Translations under genes and position numbers: made by a program
Notes under the pieces: generated by a model
What the model was told of the DNA's origin: nothing
Databases searched by the model: none
The model's input: the letters and a program-made list of their open reading frames with translations, nothing else
In this document: one piece after another, positions 24,751 to 31,949 of the stretch
Numbering within the stretch: the first letter of the stretch is position 1
Layout of the letters: every line of letters starts with the position of its first letter
From: Paucibacter aquatile
GTDB lineage: Bacteria; Pseudomonadota; Gammaproteobacteria; Burkholderiales; Burkholderiaceae_C
NCBI RefSeq assembly: GCF_002885975.1
Contig: NZ_POSP01000003.1
Location: forward strand, 3,348,001-3,412,000
DNA length: 64,000 nt
Reading direction: 5' to 3'

Positions 24751-25458
24751 ATGATGCCTTCCATGTGGTCCTGGCTCACACGAAAAACCGAGCGTTCTGA
24801 AGGCCAGGCGCTGCTGCAGCGCCTGCGTGAGCGCTATCCCGTCTATGCGGCGCCCCATGCTTACCGTCGAGATGGGCAGTTGCTGAGTCTGGCTCAGGCT
24901 CAGGAGAACCTCGAATATCTGCAGACTCAGCGCCCGACGCGGCTGCGCATCGCCAGCGACTTCCTGCACACCGAGGCCGGGGTCGATGTGGCGGTGGCTC
25001 TGGCCGGTGCTGAGCCGGCGGCGCTGCTGGATGGCCTGCACCGCTGGAGCTTGCGTGTGTTTCCCGCGCTCCAGAAAGCCGCGCCGCAGCTGGCGCGTGA
25101 CGAGGTCTGGCTGGCCAGCGATCGGCGTGGCCCGGAGATCGTGTATTCCCTGCTGATGGATCTGGCGCTGCTGTTGGGCGAGCTGATCCTGATCCGCCGC
25201 CCGGCCTTTCAGTGGGCGCTGGATCTGGATGAGGGCAATCTGCTGGACGGCATGGACAGCGTGCGCCGGCCGGTGCTGCAGTTCCTGCCAACCTCGACCG
25301 CTGCCGGTGATGCCTCGATGCCCCCGGTGCAGCTGGATGTCGAGGCCCTCGTCGTCCATCGCTACCGCGAGCCCGACAGCCCCAGTCTGCAGTGGATGAA
25401 TGGCTGGGCCCAACTCGTCCATGAGGCGCGCAGCGGGGCCTACGAACGCGTGTTCTAG
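24751..25458 (+). CDS. Unknown soluble protein, candidate immunity protein
   Basis: The protein of up to 235 residues has no signal peptide or membrane helix and lies 52 bases after the nuclease-like gene. Starts at 24751, 24754 or 24763 are all possible, with no strong ribosome site to choose. The sequence is compact, with an acidic WALDLDEGNLLDGMDSV segment and a leucine-rich YSLLMDLALLLGELILI helix. I do not recognise the family. Cytosolic location fits an antidote to a nuclease, but this is a position-based inference. Confidence 0.65.
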   Translation: MMPSMWSWLTRKTERSEGQALLQRLRERYPVYAAPHAYRRDGQLLSLAQAQENLEYLQTQRPTRLRIASDFLHTEAGVDVAVALAGAEPAALLDGLHRWSLRVFPALQKAAPQLARDEVWLASDRRGPEIVYSLLMDLALLLGELILIRRPAFQWALDLDEGNLLDGMDSVRRPVLQFLPTSTAAGDASMPPVQLDVEALVVHRYREPDSPSLQWMNGWAQLVHEARSGAYERVF

Positions 25459-25549
25459 AGCGCTGCGGCCGCCGGTGTTCGGGCTTGCACCTGAAATGAA
25501 GGGGCTGCCCATCCTCAAGTCTTGCGGGTTCGCCCATCCAAACGCAAAC

Positions 25550-25576
25550 GCCCGCTCCCCAGTGCGGTGAGCGGGC
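25550..25576 (+). terminator. Hairpin after the candidate immunity gene
   Basis: GCCCGCTC and GAGCGGGC form an 8-base-pair stem with an 11-base loop, lying between the convergent immunity-like and DUF1521 genes. No T-run follows on the plus strand, so terminator function is uncertain. Confidence 0.35.
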
Positions 25577-25647
25577 TGCAAGCCCCGTGAATATCGCCGA
25601 TGAAGGCCGCCGACGAAGGCTGGCGGCCGCGGGGCCGGTATGGCGGC

Positions 25648-26523
25648 TCAGGCCTGCCAGCGGGTAAGCGTCAGGTTCAAGCTCAGCTGCGCGCTCAGGG
25701 CCCAGCCCTGCGGGTTGGCGGCTTCGTTGAAGTTGACCGTGCCGCCGGTCCAGGCGCGGCCGCCGCCGGCCACGCCGGTGTTGGCGCGCGAGCCTTCGCT
25801 GTCCTGGCCCAGCAGATTGCGCAGCAGGGCGCCGCTGAGGCTGATGCTGAGGATGCTGCTCATGGCCTGGAAGGCGCCCTGGAAGATCTGGGCCAGATGC
25901 TGCAACTGCTGCTGTTGCTGGGCCGCCGCTGCGGCGGCGGCGCCGCCTTTTTGCAGGTCGGTGCCGTTGATGTAGTTCTGGTTCACCTGCACCAGCTTGC
26001 CATTGCCGTCCACGGCGACAAAGCCCTTGCCGTTGGCGTTCTCGAGCAGCACATTGCCGTCGTCGGTGACGCCGTCCAGGGTCTGGCCCCAGCCCTTGGC
26101 TTCGTCGATCTTGAGGTCGCCGCGCTGGTTGGTGTCGATGCCGCTGATGCGCACGCCGTAGTCGCCATTCGTGATGGTCAGCTTGCTGGGCAGGGTCATG
26201 TCGTTGCCGGCCGGCACGGTTTCGAAGGTCAGCTTGGTGCCGTCATCGAGCTTGAAGGTGGTGGTGCCCCAGAAGTCAAAGGCATGCTGGCCATCGACAT
26301 TGACATGCGGGTCGCCCCAGACCACATAGTTTTCACCGGTCTTCTTGTTGGTGATCTCCACACGGTTGGCATCGGCCGCGGTGATGCGGTAGTTGTCGTT
26401 CTCGAACACCGCCTTGCCGCCCTGCATCGAGGTGCTGGCGTGGCTGGGGTTGCTGCGGTCGACGGGGCCGCAGCCGCCGATGGCGATACCGGCGCTGGCC
26501 GACGAAACAGAGTTGGTGAACAT
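25648..26523 (-). CDS. DUF1521/MIIA-domain protein (NopE1-like), candidate T3SS effector
   Basis: The 291-residue protein has one DUF1521 domain (about residues 38-190). It contains the site VVWGDPHVNVDGQHAFDFWG; in Bradyrhizobium NopE1 the equivalent GD-PH bond is cut autocatalytically when calcium is bound. Here D71-P72 is the predicted scissile bond. Later parts (TITNGDYGVRISGIDTNQ and GKGFVAVDGNGKLVQVNQ) are also typical. The tail has a Q-rich stretch and a hydrophobic AMSSILSISLSGALL segment. There is no signal peptide. NopE1 is secreted by a T3SS, so effector status fits the neighbourhood. Confidence 0.88.
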   Translation of the reverse strand: MFTNSVSSASAGIAIGGCGPVDRSNPSHASTSMQGGKAVFENDNYRITAADANRVEITNKKTGENYVVWGDPHVNVDGQHAFDFWGTTTFKLDDGTKLTFETVPAGNDMTLPSKLTITNGDYGVRISGIDTNQRGDLKIDEAKGWGQTLDGVTDDGNVLLENANGKGFVAVDGNGKLVQVNQNYINGTDLQKGGAAAAAAAQQQQQLQHLAQIFQGAFQAMSSILSISLSGALLRNLLGQDSEGSRANTGVAGGGRAWTGGTVNFNEAANPQGWALSAQLSLNLTLTRWQA

Positions 26524-26869
26524 GGTCGGGCTCTCCTTGCAATAAGTTCAGTGGATGGATGAATGAGTGCGTGAAATGACTCATGGTTTTTGGAACCTCG
26601 CCCGTTTTGCATCCGTCGGGATGCAAGGTTTGGGCGTCGCAGTGGCATCAGTAGCCACCCGCGATCAACTGCCTGGTCATTGAAACGATTTGCAAGCCGA
26701 CGCGTAAGTTGGGGGCGTTCGCAATGCGGATGACCGCAACTAGGGCTGTCCGCAATCGATCGAATGCAGTGCCGCAGCGGCGGGCGATTAGGAACAGCCG
26801 CAATTTCCAAAGCAGCTCTGCCGGCTTAGGCTTCGGGCCTCGAACGATGCACCCAGCCCCTCTTCATTC
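26524..26869 (+). promoter_or_regulatory. Divergent control region of the DUF1521 gene and the 26870 gene pair
   Basis: This 346-base gap shows no gene. It carries the CAACTAGGG motif copy (26737-26758), then a second related site GATTAGGAACAGCCGCAAT (26786-26804). Both may serve either divergent gene. The part next to the DUF1521 start is AT-richer than average, consistent with a promoter. Confidence 0.45.
26737..26758 (+). promoter_or_regulatory. CAACTAGGG motif copy 2
   Basis: The site contains CAACTAGGGCTGTCCGCA and ends ATCG. It differs at only two of 22 positions from the reverse-strand site at 18197-18218. It lies 214 bases upstream of the DUF1521 start and 112 bases upstream of the gene at 26870. 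It is a candidate operator for a T3SS-island regulator. Confidence 0.5.
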
Positions 26870-27091
26870 ATGAACACGCTTGCCAGCTCTGCGTTTGCCT
26901 TCAGCCTCCCTCACGGGGCGCTGCCTGTGGCTGCGCCCGCGGCAGGGTTGGCCTCCCTGGGTTCGCCTTCGACTCCGTCCATGGGTGGGGCTGCGGCACT
27001 CTTGCGCGCCGAGGTCGAGCCGCAGGCGCGCGGGCTCTCGGTGCAAGCCCATGCCGAGCGCGTGCTGGCGGCCATGCGGACTCAGGGTTGA
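26870..27091 (+). CDS. Small unknown protein in the T3SS island
   Basis: This predicted 73-residue protein is rich in A, S and P, with a more regular C-terminal part (AAALLRAEVEPQARGLSVQAHAERVLAAMR is split over about residues 40-70). No signal peptide or membrane helix is clear. It is followed after 6 bases by the next gene, so the two are probably co-translated. Its size would fit a chaperone, a small secreted protein or a regulator. It is not recognised. Confidence 0.55.
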   Translation: MNTLASSAFAFSLPHGALPVAAPAAGLASLGSPSTPSMGGAAALLRAEVEPQARGLSVQAHAERVLAAMRTQG

Positions 27092-27097
27092 GCGTCC

Positions 27098-27763
27098 ATG
27101 GCCGACGCGCGCCGCGAGCCCGACTGGACGGCCGCAGCCCAAGCCCTGCTGTCCGGATGTGTGGATCTGCCTGACGAGGAGTTGCGTCTGGCTTTGCTGG
27201 ACCAGGTCTGCCGCAGCTTGGGCGATGCCCTGTATCCCGATTTCTTGAACCTGCTGGCCGTAGTCGGGGAGCGCGGCGATGCCCAGGCCTGCGCGGTGCT
27301 GGCCCAGACCTTGTTGGCCGGGCTGCAGACCGGCCGCCTGCCCAGCGGCCGCCGCCAGGCCTGGGGCGCGCCGAGCCACTCCGGCTCGGCCGCCTCGCTG
27401 GCTGCTCAACAGTTTGGTGCCTGGCGTTCCCTGGGGCCCTTGGAGTATTGGGTCTGTCTGAGCCAGGATGAGCCTCGGGGGGCGGGCTTGGCTGAGCCTG
27501 AGTTCCTGCGCCAGGGGCAGGCTTTGCTGCGCCTGATCAACAGCAGCGAGGCGGCTCGGCAGCTTTACATTCAACGCCTGCAGGCCTTGGCGGCCGATCC
27601 GGTGGAAGGCGGCCTGTCCCGTCATGCACGCCAAATGCTGACGCGGTTCGCCGAAGCCTGGGCCCAGGGCCAGTCGCCCGATGCCTTGTGCCAGCAGGTG
27701 CTTGGCGCCATGCCGGCGCGAGCTCATGGGCTCAGCGCACTGGCCGGCTGGGGCTCGCGCTGA
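27098..27763 (+). CDS. Unknown soluble protein in the T3SS island
   Basis: The 221-residue protein is leucine- and alanine-rich and mostly helical-looking (DEELRLALLDQVCRSLGDAL, then LLRLINSSEAARQLYIQRLQAL). It has no signal peptide or membrane segment. It follows the 73-residue gene by 6 bases and ends the island before the tRNA gene. It could be an accessory or regulatory protein of the T3SS, but no family was recognised. Codon use matches the neighbours. Confidence 0.7.
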   Translation: MADARREPDWTAAAQALLSGCVDLPDEELRLALLDQVCRSLGDALYPDFLNLLAVVGERGDAQACAVLAQTLLAGLQTGRLPSGRRQAWGAPSHSGSAASLAAQQFGAWRSLGPLEYWVCLSQDEPRGAGLAEPEFLRQGQALLRLINSSEAARQLYIQRLQALAADPVEGGLSRHARQMLTRFAEAWAQGQSPDALCQQVLGAMPARAHGLSALAGWGSR

Positions 27764-27869
27764 ACATTGGGTTCTGGGTGTGGGGGAGATCGGGGCCGCG
27801 CCGCAGCTTGCGGCGGGTCTTCAGCAAGCGCCGCAATATCGGGGCTTGCTGACAGGGAGAGGTATCCGG

Positions 27870-27944
27870 TGGTGCGACCGGCAAGAATCGAACTTGCGCC
27901 TAAGCCTTCGGAGGGCCCAATGATATCCACTTCACCACGGTCGC
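27870..27944 (-). tRNA. tRNA-Arg (anticodon CCG)
   Basis: The reverse strand folds as a full tRNA. The acceptor strands GCGACCG and CGGTCGC pair perfectly over 7 bases, the anticodon arm GGGCC/GGCTT encloses CTCCGAA (anticodon CCG), the T arm has GCAAG/CTTGC around TTCGATT, and the discriminator A with encoded CCA closes the 3' end. The gene marks the boundary of the T3SS island. tRNA genes are common integration sites, but no flanking repeat copy was seen. Confidence 0.95.
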
Positions 27945-28026
27945 CGGGAGCGCGCATTCTAACCTCAGCGGCCGCGCCCGCCGTGACGAGCGTCAATCCT
28001 TGCAGTCAGCCCCAGGTGCTGACAGA

Positions 28027-28032
28027 TATAAT
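28027..28032 (+). promoter_or_regulatory. Perfect TATAAT -10 box upstream of the cytochrome c gene
   Basis: TATAAT lies 68 bases before the cytochrome start. The best -35 candidate (TTGCAG at 28000-28005) is spaced by 21 bases, longer than ideal, so the full promoter is uncertain. Confidence 0.4.
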
Positions 28033-28100
28033 CTGCCGGTTTTGCGTCCGGTGAACCGCCGGGCATTGCATCTTCCCTTGCCGACGCCAACGAGGATTTC

Positions 28101-28655
28101 ATGAGCGGAAACCAGAATCACGCACACGAGCACGATCATGCTGACGAAGCCCATGAAGGCCCGATCAAGACGCCCAAGCAACTGGCCTGGGCCGTGTTCT
28201 TTGCCTTTGTCGTTCCTGTCATCGTCATCATTCTGCTGGCCAACTATGTGACCAGCGACTCCAAGCCGTCTGCCGGTACCGAGGCCCTGGAAGCACAGGC
28301 TGTGGCCGCCCGCATCCAGCCCATCGGCGCGATCGAGCTGAAGGACATGAACAATGTCGCCGCCCTGAAGACCGGCGAGCAGGTGTTCCAGGCCCAGTGC
28401 GCGGCCTGCCACTCGACCGGCGCTGCCGGCGCCCCCAAGCTGGGCGACGAAGCCGCCTGGGGCCCGCGCGTGAAGACTGGTTATGACGCACTGCTGACCT
28501 CGGCCCTCAAGGGCAAGGGCGCCATGGGCGCACAGGGCGGTGGCGATTTCAGCGATTTCGAAATCTCCCGCGCCGTGGTCTACATGGCCAACCAGGGCGG
28601 TGCCAAGTTCGACGAGCCCAAGGCCCCGGCCGCGGCAGCTTCGGCCGCCAACTGA
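28101..28655 (+). CDS. Membrane-anchored c-type cytochrome (cytochrome c5-like)
   Basis: The 184-residue protein has a His-rich N-terminus (NHAHEHDHADEAHEG), one membrane anchor at about 30-49 (WAVFFAFVVPVIVIILLANY) and a single haem c domain. The haem motif is C100-A-A-C103-H104, and M142 in KGAMGAQGGG is the likely axial ligand. It carries electrons in the periplasm, probably towards a terminal oxidase. GAGG precedes the ATG, and a strong terminator follows. Such proteins are common in Burkholderiales. Confidence 0.92.
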   Translation: MSGNQNHAHEHDHADEAHEGPIKTPKQLAWAVFFAFVVPVIVIILLANYVTSDSKPSAGTEALEAQAVAARIQPIGAIELKDMNNVAALKTGEQVFQAQCAACHSTGAAGAPKLGDEAAWGPRVKTGYDALLTSALKGKGAMGAQGGGDFSDFEISRAVVYMANQGGAKFDEPKAPAAAASAAN

Positions 28656-28705
28656 TGCGCAATGTGGCGAGCTCGGGCATGTCCCGAGCATGCGCCGCAC
28701 CGACA

Positions 28706-28730
28706 GCCGACCCTCGGGTCGGCTTTTTTT
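28706..28730 (+). terminator. Rho-independent terminator after the cytochrome gene
   Basis: GCCGACCC and GGGTCGGC form a perfect 8-base-pair stem with a TC loop, followed by seven T residues. Confidence 0.9.
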
Positions 28731-28851
28731 CGCCGCGTGTTTTTGGCTTTGTGCGCGCCTGCCGTTCGGGCCGCGGGGCCAGGTCTTGCGCGCGACGCCT
28801 TGTGCCGGGGCGGCTGGCCTGCCGGTGGTAGCCTGCAGTAAGCTCAAGGCC

Positions 28852-29643
28852 ATGAACCGGCTTGCTCCGCTCATGCTGATCCTGGCCTTGTGTGCGGCTG
28901 GGCCGGCCGCCGTTCGGGCGGCCGAATCGGCGGGCCTGCCCACGCGCTGGCGGGTGTGTGTCACCGACCTTCAAGCGCCTCCGTTCCTGAACAACCAGGC
29001 GGAGCATCCCGGCACGGTAGAGCGCATGCTGCAGGACAGTGCGCGCCAGCAGGGCTTGGAGCTGGAGTTGCTGCGGCTGCCACCGCGTCGTTGCCGCCTG
29101 ATGCTGGATCAGGGGCAGATCGAGGCAGCGCTCGCCGGCCCCACGCCGGTCAATCTGCAGGAACTGCAGTTCCCTCTGCGGGCCGGGCAGCTGGATGCGT
29201 CACGCAGCCTGATGCAACTCCATCTGGTCTGGCTCAAGCGCGAGGATTCCACGCTCGACTGGGATGGCCAGGCTCTGCGGGGACTCGGCGCTGGCGGGAA
29301 GGTGCCCGTGATCGGCGTGCGGGCTGGGGTGCGCATCACCGCGGAGCCCCTGCTCGGTCTCGGCCTGCGCGTCGAGGATTCCGCGCACAGCATGGCGCAG
29401 TTGCTGGCCAAGTTGCGCGCCGGTCGCGTCGATCTGGCGGTAGTTGCAGCGCCAGAGCTCAATCTGTCACCCGATGCGCAAAGCCTGCACGGCCTGGCCG
29501 TCTTGAGCAAGCCCTTGCTGCAGATGGACATTTACCTCGTGCAGCGCAAGGATGCCGGTGCCGAGCGGGCGGCACTGATGGAGCGTTGGTGGGCGGCGAT
29601 TGCCCAGCTGCGCGAGGCCGAGGCGCATCGCACAGCGCCCTGA
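28852..29643 (+). CDS. Periplasmic solute-binding-like protein
   Basis: This 263-residue protein has a signal peptide (LMLILALCAAGPAAVRA) and then a family 3-type binding-protein fold: RVCVTDLQAPPFLNN at the start, DQGQIEAALAGPTPV in the middle and LRAGRVDLAVVAAPEL later. The hinge strands VIGVRAGVRI and MDIYLVQRK fit. No ABC permease or ATPase gene is adjacent, so it may be an orphan sensor-type protein. The ligand is unknown. The start 28852 gives the proper signal peptide. Confidence 0.8.
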   Translation: MNRLAPLMLILALCAAGPAAVRAAESAGLPTRWRVCVTDLQAPPFLNNQAEHPGTVERMLQDSARQQGLELELLRLPPRRCRLMLDQGQIEAALAGPTPVNLQELQFPLRAGQLDASRSLMQLHLVWLKREDSTLDWDGQALRGLGAGGKVPVIGVRAGVRITAEPLLGLGLRVEDSAHSMAQLLAKLRAGRVDLAVVAAPELNLSPDAQSLHGLAVLSKPLLQMDIYLVQRKDAGAERAALMERWWAAIAQLREAEAHRTAP

Positions 29644-29658
29644 GTCGGTGCAACAGGA

Positions 29659-30048
29659 TCAGCTGCCGTAACCGAGGTCCTTGACGGACACCAAACGGCC
29701 GTCCTCGAACACCAGCTGCTGCATGAACTGCTGGGGTCCGAAGTTGTAGACCCATTCTTCGATCAGCACCTGGCGTTCGCGCTCCAACTCCACCGTGCTG
29801 CCGGGTGGCAGGCCGCTGTTGGGCGCGGCGGGCACGCGCAGACGGATGACGCGGCGGTCGAGGCGTTGCTCCTGCAGGCTGGGCGTGCCGCATTTGCGCA
29901 GCACCTCGGGCTTGGCCATGCCGGCGTCAATGACAAAAGAGTTGCAGCGAAAGGCCCAGGCCGAGGGGGTCAGCAGCAGCGCACTGAAGGCCAGCGCGGC
30001 CAGGCAGGGTTTGCGGGCGTGCATGGGCGAGCGAAACAGCGGTGGCAT
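29659..30048 (-). CDS. DUF2845 exported protein
   Basis: The 129-residue product has a signal peptide (LAALAFSALLLTPSAWA) and the DUF2845 pattern: FRCNSFVIDAGMAKPEVLRKCGTP near the mature start and EEWVYNFGPQQFMQQLVFEDG near the end. Two cysteines in the first motif are conserved in the family. Its function is unknown. It is convergent with the solute-binding protein gene. Confidence 0.85.
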   Translation of the reverse strand: MPPLFRSPMHARKPCLAALAFSALLLTPSAWAFRCNSFVIDAGMAKPEVLRKCGTPSLQEQRLDRRVIRLRVPAAPNSGLPPGSTVELERERQVLIEEWVYNFGPQQFMQQLVFEDGRLVSVKDLGYGS

Positions 30049-30126
30049 GGCAATCCCCGGGAAGCGGCAGTCCTGTGCAACGCGCGCCAGGCTGCGGGCG
30101 TTGACCGAGGCCGGCCTTGGGCCTCC

Positions 30127-30858
30127 TCAACCAAGGCTGAAGCGCTGCCGCAGCGCCTGGCTTTGCCGGCGCGACACGGTCAACCAGGGGCCGCTGTGCA
30201 GTTGCAGCTGCAGGCTGCTGTCGTCGCCGGGCTGCAGGCGGGCGATGGCATCCAGGCGCACCAGGGCCTGGCGGTTGATCTGCTGGTAGCGCTGCGGGTC
30301 CAGGCGCGGCAGCAGGCGGCTGAGGCTGCCGGCCAGCAGAAAGACGCCTTGTGGCGTGTGCAGCTCCAGGTAGTTGTCGCGGCTTTCGATCAGGGCGATG
30401 TCGCCCAGGCGGATCAGGGCCATCTGATCGCCGCGGCGCAGCAGCACGCGGTGCTCGTCGGGCAGATAGGGGCCGCTGGCGTGGTGCAGCTCGGCACGCA
30501 GGCGCTGCAGCGCCTGGGCCAGGCGTTCGGCCGCGACCGGCTTGACCAGATAGTCCAGGGCATTGAGGTCGAAGGCCTCGACCGCAAAGCTGGCATGGGC
30601 GGTGCAGAAGATGATGCGCGCCTCGGCGTTGAGGGCACGGGCCACCGCCAGGCCATCCTGCTCGGGCATCTGCACATCGAGCAGCAGGGCATGGGGCTGC
30701 AGCTGGGCGTGCAGGGCCAGGGCCTCTTCGCCACTGCTGGCCTCGGCCAGCACCTCGACATCGTCATGCGCGGCCAGCAGGCGGCGCAGTTCCAGCCGAG
30801 CCAGGCGTTCGTCGTCCACCAGCAGCAGGCGCAAGTGAGAGGGCTTCATCATCGTCAT
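30127..30858 (-). CDS. LytTR-family response regulator (AlgR-like)
   Basis: The 243-residue regulator has an N-terminal receiver (LLLVDDERLARLELRRLL, phospho-acceptor in ALLLDVQMPEQDG, lysine in LVKPVAAERL) and a C-terminal LytTR DNA-binding domain (IALIESRDNYLELHTPQG, INRQALVRLDAIA). It is co-oriented with the histidine kinase, with a 4-base overlap, so they form a pair. In related bacteria such pairs control surface properties; the targets here are unknown. Confidence 0.95.
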   Translation of the reverse strand: MTMMKPSHLRLLLVDDERLARLELRRLLAAHDDVEVLAEASSGEEALALHAQLQPHALLLDVQMPEQDGLAVARALNAEARIIFCTAHASFAVEAFDLNALDYLVKPVAAERLAQALQRLRAELHHASGPYLPDEHRVLLRRGDQMALIRLGDIALIESRDNYLELHTPQGVFLLAGSLSRLLPRLDPQRYQQINRQALVRLDAIARLQPGDDSSLQLQLHSGPWLTVSRRQSQALRQRFSLG

Positions 30859-31949
30859 GGGGTGCAGGCGTCCTGCCAGGGCAGGCGCAGTTCAACGCGG
30901 AAGTGCGGGCCCGAGGCCTCCGGGCCGGCATGCAATGTGGCCGTGCTGCCCAGCTGCAGGCGCAGGCTTTCGCTCAGATGGGCCAAACCGCTGCCCAGGC
31001 CGGTGCGCGCGGCAGGGCCGGCCTGCGGTGCCAGCGGGTTCTCTACCCGCAGGGTCCACAGCGGGCTGCTGGCCTCATGCGCCGCATGGATGCGCAGGCA
31101 GCCGCCCTCACGGCGAGCGCCAATGCCATGCTTGATCGCGTTCTCGCACAGGCCCAGCAGGGCAAAGCGCGGCAGGCGCTGGGCCATCAGCGCGGGCGGC
31201 AGGCGGATGTCCAGCTGCAATCGATCTTCGAGCCGGCTCGCTTCCAGGGCCAGGTAGCGCTGGCAGAGCTGCCACTCCTCGTCGAGGCGGCAAAGGCTGC
31301 CACTTTGTTCGAGGCTGGCGCGCAAGAGGGTGGACAGCTCGGTCAGCAAATGGGCGGCGCGCTCGGGGTTCTCGAAGATCAGGCCGCGCACGGTGTTCAT
31401 GGCATTGAACAGAAAGTGCGGCTTGAGCTGGTTCTGCAAGGCCTGCAGCTGGGCCGCGCGCGCCTGCTGCTCCAGCGCGGTGCGCTGCCGGCGGTCCAGG
31501 TGGCTTTGCCAGGCCAGGCTGAACAGCAGGTACTGGGCCAGCGCCACCACCCAGCTGCCGCCCTGGCTGATCCAACGCAGCTGCACGGGGCTCAGGTTCA
31601 GGGCCTGGGGGTCCAGGGGCACGCCGCTGCCCAGCCACTGGGTCAGGGCGTGGATGCACAGCGCGTCGATGGCGGCCAGGGCGGCCAGCAAAGGCAGGCG
31701 GTGCGCCCAGGGCTGCCCTGGCCGTGCCTGGCTGACCAGCAGGCCCAGCAGGCCCCAGCGCAGCAAGGCCATCAGGCCGACGCGCTGCACCGTGCCCGGG
31801 CGCAGCCCCGGGTCGCCGAACAGGGCGAACTGGATCAGCAGGATCAGCAGCGCCTGCAGTCCGCACAAGGACAGCAGCAAACCGGCCTGGCGCCACAGGG
31901 GCCAGGCCCTGGAGGCGGTGTCGCGAGTGAGGGTCTCAGTACGCGACAC
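30855..31949 (-). CDS. LytS/AlgZ-like membrane histidine kinase
   Basis: The predicted 364-residue kinase has four or so N-terminal membrane helices and a His_kinase-type domain with LKPHFLFNAMNTVRGLIFEN, where the histidine in PHFLFN is the phospho-acceptor. A C-terminal ATPase domain has LLGLCENAIKHGIG and a TGLGSGLAHLSESLRL box. This is the AlgZ/LytS architecture, partner of the downstream LytTR regulator. It overlaps the TraB-like gene by 14 bases. Confidence 0.93.
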   Translation of the reverse strand: MSRTETLTRDTASRAWPLWRQAGLLLSLCGLQALLILLIQFALFGDPGLRPGTVQRVGLMALLRWGLLGLLVSQARPGQPWAHRLPLLAALAAIDALCIHALTQWLGSGVPLDPQALNLSPVQLRWISQGGSWVVALAQYLLFSLAWQSHLDRRQRTALEQQARAAQLQALQNQLKPHFLFNAMNTVRGLIFENPERAAHLLTELSTLLRASLEQSGSLCRLDEEWQLCQRYLALEASRLEDRLQLDIRLPPALMAQRLPRFALLGLCENAIKHGIGARREGGCLRIHAAHEASSPLWTLRVENPLAPQAGPAARTGLGSGLAHLSESLRLQLGSTATLHAGPEASGPHFRVELRLPWQDACTP

